From the NCBI GenBank assembly GCA_029884515.1, contig JAOUHR010000032.1, positions 1 to 11,655 of the forward strand: 11,655 nucleotides of DNA, read 5' to 3'. Source of the DNA: Gemmatimonadota bacterium. GTDB taxonomy: Bacteria > Gemmatimonadota > Gemmatimonadetes > Gemmatimonadales > Gemmatimonadaceae. A model generated the notes under the pieces. It was not told where the DNA came from. It searched no databases and saw nothing but the letters and a program-made list of their open reading frames with translations. Below are positions 7,338 through 11,655 of this stretch, piece after piece. Every line of letters starts with the position of its first letter. The stretch's first letter is position 1. A program made the position numbers and the translations under genes.

Positions 7338-7514
7338 GCGGCGAGGATCGGACCTGCACGCGGTGCTCGCACCATCGCGATGCCGCGCGCGTGCACCGAC
7401 CATTGCCCGCGACGGCCGCGCCGACGACAGGGCAGCCCCCGCGGATCACCCTGGCTCCACAGCGCCCCGCTCGCCGCCGTTGCGCACGCCGCGCGACGCC
7501 GTACCTTCCCGCGC
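7338..7514. promoter_or_regulatory. Divergent intergenic region between comM and the secreted-protein gene
   Basis: A 177-bp region between genes pointing away from each other, so it should hold promoters for both. A rightward candidate is described separately. For comM no TANNNT hexamer exists on the minus strand here. The only structure I see near its start is an inverted repeat GGTGC-TC-GCACC (7362-7373), about 25 bp upstream of the chosen GTG, which could be an operator but is short enough to arise by chance in such GC-rich DNA. Confidence 0.4.
7480..7507 (+). promoter_or_regulatory. Candidate promoter TTGCGC-16-TACCTT for the secreted-protein gene
   Basis: TTGCGC (7480-7485) and TACCTT (7502-7507) are separated by 16 bp and fit a housekeeping sigma promoter loosely (TTG in the -35 box, TANNTT in the -10 box). 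The -10 ends 7 nt before the GTG at 7515, so transcription would begin at about the start codon. Assigned by pattern only. Confidence 0.45.
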
Positions 7515-8051
7515 GTGACCCCATCCTGCCCGTTCCGGCCGCCCGCCCGCACGCGCGCGTTCCGCACGGCGCTGTTCCACGCGGCCCTCTGCCCCGCCCT
7601 GCTCGCGGCGAGCGCGCCGGGTGCCGCCGCGCAGGCGATCGGCTCGTATCTCGCCACTCGCATCGACTCGGCGCCCCCGCCCCTCGCCGACCGCGTGACC
7701 GACGAGGACGGCACGACCTACCTGGTGCAGTTCGAGCGTCTGGTGGTCTCGCTTCGCTCGGGAAACCGCTTTCGCGCCTCGGTCCGGTTCCGGCGCACGC
7801 TGATCTCCTCCGACCGGCGCGCGCAGGCGCGCGAGGTGCCGATCCAGACCATGACCGTCTCCGGCACCTACGCCGTGGTCGCCGGCGAGATCATCTTCAC
7901 CCCCGACACCGCCGGCGACGCGAAGGGGCTCCGGATGCTCGCCGGCCGCGTGGAGCGCACGGACCGCATCAGCGTGCCCTTCGCGTATCGCAATGGCGCC
8001 GTGCAGCGCCGCCGCGTGCTGGAACTGGTGCGCCGCGATGACATCTTCTAG
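7515..8051 (+). CDS. Secreted protein of unknown function
   Basis: A 178-residue protein with a clear export signal: Arg-rich n-region, hydrophobic core (about FHAALCPALLAASAP), then GAAAQ with likely signal peptidase I cleavage after the AAA (about residue 40). The mature part is beta-rich and Arg-rich (YLVQFERLVVSLRSG, FRASVRFRRTLI, GTYAVVAGEIIFTPD) and ends RRDDIF. The wording resembles small lipocalin-like or beta-sandwich secreted proteins, but I cannot name a family. The start is the GTG at 7515 because the signal peptide then has normal length and the TACCTT hexamer lies 7 nt upstream. The frame is also open to an ATG at 7380, which would add 45 Arg-rich residues overlapping the promoter region. 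The stop falls just upstream of the isomerase gene, so the two probably form one unit. In the mature chain I see no cysteine or obvious catalytic motif. Confidence 0.75.
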   Translation: MTPSCPFRPPARTRAFRTALFHAALCPALLAASAPGAAAQAIGSYLATRIDSAPPPLADRVTDEDGTTYLVQFERLVVSLRSGNRFRASVRFRRTLISSDRRAQAREVPIQTMTVSGTYAVVAGEIIFTPDTAGDAKGLRMLAGRVERTDRISVPFAYRNGAVQRRRVLELVRRDDIF

Positions 8052-8093
8052 CGCACGCATGCGTAGCGCACGCATGCGTAGCGCACGCATGCG
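8051..8093 (+). repeat. 15-bp tandem repeat carrying three in-frame ATGs
   Basis: The unit GCGCACGCATGCGTA occurs at 8051-8065 and 8066-8080 without mismatch, and its first 13 bases recur at 8081-8093. Each copy has an ATG in the isomerase frame (8059, 8074, 8089) and encodes MRSAR. Each of the first two copies contains the perfect 10-bp palindrome ACGCATGCGT (8055-8064, 8070-8079); the third copy has its 8-bp core. The repeat begins in the stop codon of the secreted-protein gene. Confidence 0.95.
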
Positions 8094-8793
8094 CCCGCGT
8101 CCCCTGCGCCTGTTGCTCGTGCCCCTCGCCGCCGTCGCCTGTGCGCGCGCGGGAGGCGGCACGGGAGCGGCCGTGGCTTCGGCGGCCCCCCGGGCGGACA
8201 TCGCGCTCAGCGCCGAGTCCATCGTCGGGGCGGATTCCGTGCTCGTGCGCCTCACCACCACACGCGGCGACGTGGATCTGGTGGTGCGCCGTCACTGGGC
8301 GCCGGCGGGCGCGGCGCGCGTGGGCGAGGCCGTCGCCGCGGGCTACTACGACGGCGCGCGGTTCTTCCGCGCGCTTCGCGGCTTCGTGGTGCAATTCGGG
8401 ATCGCCGCCGACACCGCCATGAGCGCCGCGTGGCGCGCGCGCGCGATCCCCGACGACCCGGTGACGCAGTCGAACCGGCGGGGGTCGCTCGTGTTCGCCG
8501 CCGGCGGGCCGAACACGCGCACGGTGCAGCTCTTCATCAACCTGCGCGACAACGCGCGGCTCGACGCGCTCGGGTTCGCCCCGGTGGGCGAGGTGGTGGC
8601 CGGGATGGACGCCGTGGACGCGCTTTACACGGCATACGGCGAGGGGCCTCCGTCCGGCAGCGGCCCGAACCAGCGCGACATCGGGCAGCAGGGCGAGGCG
8701 TACCTGGCCCGGGAGTTCCCGCTGCTCGACCGGATCGTGCGCGCGCGCGTCGTGCGCGCCTGGCCGGCGCCGGCCTCCGACGCTAGCCGCTGA
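8089..8793 (+). CDS. Cyclophilin-type peptidyl-prolyl isomerase, predicted lipoprotein
   Basis: Catalyses cis-trans isomerisation at proline bonds, probably as a membrane-anchored folding factor in the periplasm. From the ATG at 8089 the 234-residue product starts MRPRPLRLLLVPLAAVAC, a lipoprotein signal with Cys18 as acceptor; the residue at -3 is Ala rather than the usual Leu. The cyclophilin domain spans about 52-224. FFRALRGFVVQFG (92-104) matches the active-site block with Arg94, Phe99 and Gln102, and GPNTRTVQLFINL (140-152) matches the GPNTNGSQFFI block with Gln and Phe kept. The tryptophan and histidine of eukaryotic cyclophilin A have no clear counterparts, as in many bacterial members. 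An insertion with GEGPPSGSGPNQ (184-195) follows GEVVAGMDAVDALY. ATGs at 8038, 8059 and 8074 are also in frame, the last two in the tandem repeat. I take 8089 because the signal peptide n-region is then normal. Its 3' end overlaps the SET gene by 11 bp, tail to tail. Confidence 0.88.
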   Translation: MRPRPLRLLLVPLAAVACARAGGGTGAAVASAAPRADIALSAESIVGADSVLVRLTTTRGDVDLVVRRHWAPAGAARVGEAVAAGYYDGARFFRALRGFVVQFGIAADTAMSAAWRARAIPDDPVTQSNRRGSLVFAAGGPNTRTVQLFINLRDNARLDALGFAPVGEVVAGMDAVDALYTAYGEGPPSGSGPNQRDIGQQGEAYLAREFPLLDRIVRARVVRAWPAPASDASR

Positions 8794-9343
8794 CCGTCCG
8801 GCGCTCCGCGCGCTGTGTCACGCCGCCGGGCGCAGCGGACCGCCGCGCCGCCGCCTTCTTGCGCTGCGCCTCCTTCCGCCGGCGATGGAACTCCTCCATC
8901 GCCTCCATGATCGAGCCCCGGCAGGTGCGGGTGCCGCAGCGGCACCGGTACTGCGCCTCGTCCTTGGCCGTCTCGTCACCGCTGCGCTGGTACGCGTAGT
9001 CATAGTGGAGCTCCTCCCCCACCGCGATATCGCGCAGCGCAAAGATGAAGATGCGCCCGCGGGCGATCTCGGACTCGCAGTTCGGCTCGCACGAATGATT
9101 GATGTACCGCGACTCGTTGCCTTGGCTCGTCGCGTCGATCACCGTGCGGCTCGAGACGGTGAAGAGGAAGGTGTGGTGTTCATCCATCGAATCGTCGTCG
9201 TAGCGCCGGTCCGCCTCCTGGTGCGTGATGCGCTCGCCGACGTACTCGATCACGCGCTCGCCCTTGGCGATGGGGCGGATCGCGAACGCGCCCTTCCCCG
9301 CGATCCCCGAGTCCCGGATTTCGAAAGCCAGATCAGTGCTCAT
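8783..9343 (-). CDS. SET-domain protein lysine methyltransferase with post-SET zinc motif
   Basis: Predicted to transfer methyl groups from S-adenosylmethionine to lysine side chains; the target is unknown. The 186-residue protein is almost a bare SET domain: IRDSGIAGKGAFAIRPIAKGERVIEYVGE (9-37) is the SET-N glycine-rich block, RYINHSCEPNC (79-89) is the cofactor-binding and pseudoknot motif, and ELHYDYAY (111-118) is the pseudoknot partner with the catalytic tyrosine. RCRCGTRTC (133-141) then gives the post-SET CxCx4C, so Cys85, Cys134, Cys136 and Cys141 can form the zinc site of Dim-5-type enzymes. The C-terminal tail (about 150-186) is strongly basic (HRRRKEAQRKKAAARR), which suggests binding to nucleic acid or an acidic partner. 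Start ATG at 9343 (MSTDLAFEIRDS), 7 nt after TACATT; the frame is open further upstream only across the receptor gene. It follows the TonB receptor by 32 nt on the same strand. All motifs are intact. Confidence 0.92.
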   Translation of the reverse strand: MSTDLAFEIRDSGIAGKGAFAIRPIAKGERVIEYVGERITHQEADRRYDDDSMDEHHTFLFTVSSRTVIDATSQGNESRYINHSCEPNCESEIARGRIFIFALRDIAVGEELHYDYAYQRSGDETAKDEAQYRCRCGTRTCRGSIMEAMEEFHRRRKEAQRKKAAARRSAAPGGVTQRAERRTVSG

Positions 9344-9350
9344 GCCACGC

Positions 9351-9356
9351 AATGTA
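9351..9356 (-). promoter_or_regulatory. -10-like TACATT close to the SET gene start
   Basis: Minus-strand TACATT (9356-9351) fits TANNNT and ends 7 nt (GCGTGGC) before the ATG at 9343. It lies in the 32-nt gap after the receptor stop. A CTGAAT at 9379-9374, 17 bp upstream and partly in the end of the receptor gene, could act as a weak -35. No Shine-Dalgarno sequence precedes the ATG. Assigned by pattern only. Confidence 0.45.
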
Positions 9357-9375
9357 ATGGGGCAAGGCGCCGGAT

Positions 9376-11631
9376 TCAGCGGAGCACCGGCACCCGCAGC
9401 TCGAGTCCCGCGTACCAGTTCCGTCGCGGCGCCGGCTCGGCGACGCGTCCGCCGAACCCGTTGAGCGTCACCGCGCCGACGTAGCGCTGGTCGAGCGCGT
9501 TCTGCACCGACGCGAAGGGCTCGACCCCCCATCCGGCGATGGTCCCGCTCCAGGAGGCGCGCACGTTCAGCTGGCCGCGGCCCCACCCCGGCACGGCGAC
9601 GGTGTTGCGGTCATCGCCCCAGACCGCGGCCTGCAGCGTCTGGTCGGCATCGATCGCGAAGCCGCGCAACGAGAGGCGCGCGCCGTACCGCCCGACGATC
9701 CGCGGCACGCCGGCCAGCCGGTTGCCGTCGAGTGTATCCACCGTCGCACCACTCGTGACGCGGTACCGGGTGAATCGGTAGTTCGCGAAGGTGTACGCCG
9801 CGCGGAGCTCCAGCCACTGCGCCGGCACCATGGTCGCACCCAGCTCCACTCCCTCGCTCCGCGTCTCGCCCGCGTTGCGGAAGTACGCGCGCCCGCTGGT
9901 CTCGAGGAACTGTACGAGCGCGTCGCTGGCGTCGGCGCGGAAGAACGCGACCTCGTAGCCGAGCCAGGAGCGCCAGCGACCCCGCGCGCCGACCTCCAGG
10001 GTGCGGATCCGCTGTGGCCCGAGGTCCGGATTGAACCCGCCCGCCCCGCTCGGCGAGTTGGCGAGCTCCGTGGTGGTCGGCGTCTCGAACGCGGTGGAGA
10101 GATTCGCATAGGGCGCGACCTCCGGCGCGGCGCGCCAGACGACACCGAGATGCCCGCTCGAGGCGGTCATCACCCGCTCGCCGCTGTTGTCGGCTCCGTC
10201 CTGCAGGAAACGGTCGACCACGCGGAACGTGAGGCGGTCCACGCGTGCGCCGGCATCGAGCGTCACCCCGGCGATCGGGTCGACCGCGACCTGCGCGAAC
10301 GGGCCCGCGCTCGTCACGGTCTCCGCCTGGTCGGAAAGGAGCGTGTCGCTCGGCGCCTGCACGCGTCCGGCGGTGATGCGGATGTTGCGGCGTCCGTCGT
10401 GTGAGCGCTGTACGTCGAGCCCCGCGGTGATTCGCGGCTGCCAGGCCATGGCGAGCCGCCGAGTGGCATCGAGGCGGAGGCCGAGCACGCGCCGGTCGAT
10501 CAGGTTGAGCGTGCCGTTCGTCGGTCCCGCGGGCGCCGGGGGCGAAACGGCGAGCGGGTTGTCCACGAACCGGCGCTGGCCGTACACGGTGGCGCTCCAG
10601 TCGACGAGCGTGGTCGCGTGACGCACGCGCACGGAGGCGTAGCGCTGCGAGATCGCGCGGCTGGCCGCGCGGCGGATGTTGTTGGCCGCCGCGGAGTCGG
10701 GGTTGAGCGCGTACTCGGCCAGCGTGAGCGCGCCGGGATTGAGGGCGTGTGGCGTCTCCGCGGTGCCCCCGCGCAGCGAGAGCGTGGTGCGATCGGAGAA
10801 GGCGTGGTCCACCGCGGCCAGCAGCTGGCGCGTGTCGGCGGAACTGTTCTGGCGGAAGCCGTCCCAGGTGGTGCGCGACGCCGAGACCGCGCCGACGGTG
10901 CGACCCGTGCGGCCGCTTGCACGCAACTGGGTCTTGCGGAGGCCGAACGAGCCCGAGGTGACGCGGGCACTGAGTCCGAGGCGATCGGGCGCCGAGAGGT
11001 CGGTGGTGAAGGCGATCACGCCTCCCGAGCCGTTCCCGTACAGCGAGGAGGCCGACCCGCGCAACACCTCCACGCGCGCGAGGGCCGCGAGATCGACGTT
11101 CGTGAGCTGGCTCTGCCCATCGGGGAGCGACTGCGGCACGCCGTCGAGGAGGACCTTCACGCCGCGCAGGCCGAAGTTCGCGCGGCTGCCGGCCCCGCGG
11201 ATGCTCAGGCGCGAGTCAGTGGCGTAGTTGTACCGGTTGGCGATCACGACACCCGGGATGTTGGCGAGTGCCTCGTCGAGGCTCAGGGTGGCCTGCCCGC
11301 GCCGCAGGTCGCGCGCGTCCTGCGCGCCCACGGCCCACGGGGCGCGCGCGGCGTCGCTCTCGGCGCGTGTGACTTCCACCTTCACGCCGTGCAGTCGCTG
11401 CACGCGGGAGGTGTCCGCCGCGGCCATGGAATCAGGCGGCGTCCCCGGCGGGTCCTGCGCGCGGAGCGGGGCGATGGCGAGCGTCATGGAGAGGACGCCG
11501 GCGGCCAGCGGTTCGAACGCGCGGGCAAGCGCGCGGGCAAGCGCGCGGGCGAGCGCCCGAGGGCGCGGGCCTGCGGGCGGCGGCGCATCAACGGCGCGAC
11601 CTGTGACGGGGATCGGAGCGGGGACTCGCAC
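9376..11631 (-). CDS. TonB-dependent outer-membrane receptor
   Basis: An outer-membrane beta-barrel that imports a scarce ligand with energy from TonB-ExbBD. The 751-residue protein has an unusually long Pro/Ala/Arg-rich n-region (1-38), a hydrophobic core (about 41-55) and a signal peptidase I site after LRA (residue 58). A possible TonB box (VKVEVTR, 83-89) follows. The plug domain (about 95-212) contains LDEALANIPGVVI, RLSIRGAGSRANFGLRG, VKVLLDGVPQSLPDGQ and VEVLRGSASSLYGNGSGGVI. The barrel fills the rest, with typical YANLSTAFETPTTTELAN and GFNPDLGPQRIRTLEVGARG segments. Style resembles siderophore and metal-chelate receptors, but the substrate cannot be called. The last strand is GLELRVPVLR, ending in Arg instead of the usual terminal aromatic. 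The GTG at 11631 is the most upstream start possible because TAG lies three codons before it, and the only later ATG would destroy the signal peptide. The SET gene follows at 32 nt. Confidence 0.93.
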   Translation of the reverse strand: MRVPAPIPVTGRAVDAPPPAGPRPRALARALARALARAFEPLAAGVLSMTLAIAPLRAQDPPGTPPDSMAAADTSRVQRLHGVKVEVTRAESDAARAPWAVGAQDARDLRRGQATLSLDEALANIPGVVIANRYNYATDSRLSIRGAGSRANFGLRGVKVLLDGVPQSLPDGQSQLTNVDLAALARVEVLRGSASSLYGNGSGGVIAFTTDLSAPDRLGLSARVTSGSFGLRKTQLRASGRTGRTVGAVSASRTTWDGFRQNSSADTRQLLAAVDHAFSDRTTLSLRGGTAETPHALNPGALTLAEYALNPDSAAANNIRRAASRAISQRYASVRVRHATTLVDWSATVYGQRRFVDNPLAVSPPAPAGPTNGTLNLIDRRVLGLRLDATRRLAMAWQPRITAGLDVQRSHDGRRNIRITAGRVQAPSDTLLSDQAETVTSAGPFAQVAVDPIAGVTLDAGARVDRLTFRVVDRFLQDGADNSGERVMTASSGHLGVVWRAAPEVAPYANLSTAFETPTTTELANSPSGAGGFNPDLGPQRIRTLEVGARGRWRSWLGYEVAFFRADASDALVQFLETSGRAYFRNAGETRSEGVELGATMVPAQWLELRAAYTFANYRFTRYRVTSGATVDTLDGNRLAGVPRIVGRYGARLSLRGFAIDADQTLQAAVWGDDRNTVAVPGWGRGQLNVRASWSGTIAGWGVEPFASVQNALDQRYVGAVTLNGFGGRVAEPAPRRNWYAGLELRVPVLR
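11521..11556. repeat. 12-bp tandem repeat in the receptor signal peptide coding region
   Basis: Unit GCGGGCAAGCGC at 11521-11532 and 11533-11544, with a third copy at 11545-11556 differing by one base. Read on the minus strand it encodes repeated LARA in the receptor's n-region (about residues 26-38). The unit is a multiple of three, so copy-number change would keep the reading frame. Confidence 0.9.
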
Positions 11632-11636
11632 CTCGT

Positions 11637-11642
11637 ACTATA
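11637..11642 (-). promoter_or_regulatory. -10-like TATAGT close to the TonB receptor start
   Basis: Minus-strand TATAGT (11642-11637) differs from the TATAAT consensus at one base and ends 5 nt (ACGAG) before the GTG at 11631. The TAG inside it is in frame with the receptor, so the coding region cannot extend upstream past it. The -35 position falls outside the window. Confidence 0.5.
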
Positions 11643-11655
11643 ATTGGCGCGACCG

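Noticed and set aside
8051..8093. The 15-bp repeat as a CRISPR or plasmid iteron array.
   Set aside because: The units are contiguous, without spacers, number fewer than three and lie at the start of a coding region. No cas or rep genes are present.
7446..8261. A minus-strand open frame of 271 codons opposite the secreted protein and the isomerase.
   Set aside because: It is low in complexity, includes the antisense of the tandem repeat and has no recognisable domain. The plus strand shows an export signal and cyclophilin motifs instead.
10618..11643. A plus-strand open frame of 341 codons opposite the TonB receptor.
   Set aside because: It is a compositional shadow; the minus strand carries signal peptide, plug and barrel motifs in order.

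Overview
This is a very GC-rich, gene-dense bacterial chromosomal window with short intergenic gaps and no mobile elements, RNA genes or CRISPR arrays that I can see. Gene content (signal peptidase with an Ala/Pro-rich N-terminal extension, an NtrX-like sigma-54 activator, a TonB-dependent receptor, a lipoprotein cyclophilin, a bacterial SET-domain protein, LarE, ComM/YifB) and composition suggest a diderm with an outer membrane. My best guess is the Gemmatimonadota, but this is an impression from protein style and not a proven assignment.

Layout. 9-845 (-): signal peptidase I (lepB). 923-2404 (-): NAD(P)-dependent aldehyde dehydrogenase with intact catalytic residues; a GC-rich hairpin lies between it and lepB. 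2431-5751 (-): a tight four-gene cluster transcribed in the order larE-like sulfur transferase, signal-anchored protein of unknown function, sigma-54-dependent response regulator, small three-helix membrane protein. Every junction in the cluster is a 1- or 4-nt stop/start overlap, so these genes are probably co-transcribed and translationally coupled. 5817-7337 (-): ComM/YifB family AAA+ ATPase. A divergent intergenic region of 177 bp follows. 7515-8793 (+): a secreted protein of unknown function, then a lipoprotein peptidyl-prolyl isomerase whose start region is a 15-bp tandem repeat carrying three in-frame ATGs. 8783-9343 (-): a compact SET-domain protein with a eukaryote-type post-SET zinc motif, overlapping the isomerase convergently by 11 bp. 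9376-11631 (-): a TonB-dependent outer-membrane receptor complete at both ends.

How the genes work together. Much of the window concerns the cell envelope: lepB processes exported preproteins, the TonB receptor and secreted protein are such preproteins, and the isomerase is a predicted lipoprotein folding factor. The larE-regulator cluster is one expression unit, but its shared purpose is not evident; the other lar genes and a partner histidine kinase are absent here.

Most notable signals. (1) Five genes that head transcription units carry a -10-like TANNNT hexamer ending only 5-7 nt before the start codon, while the internal cluster genes have Shine-Dalgarno-like sequences. This suggests leaderless initiation. 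(2) The SET protein carries a complete NHSC plus CxCx4C zinc signature. (3) The isomerase start lies in a repeat that could shift its start site without changing frame. I found no clear evidence of a wholly new multi-gene system.
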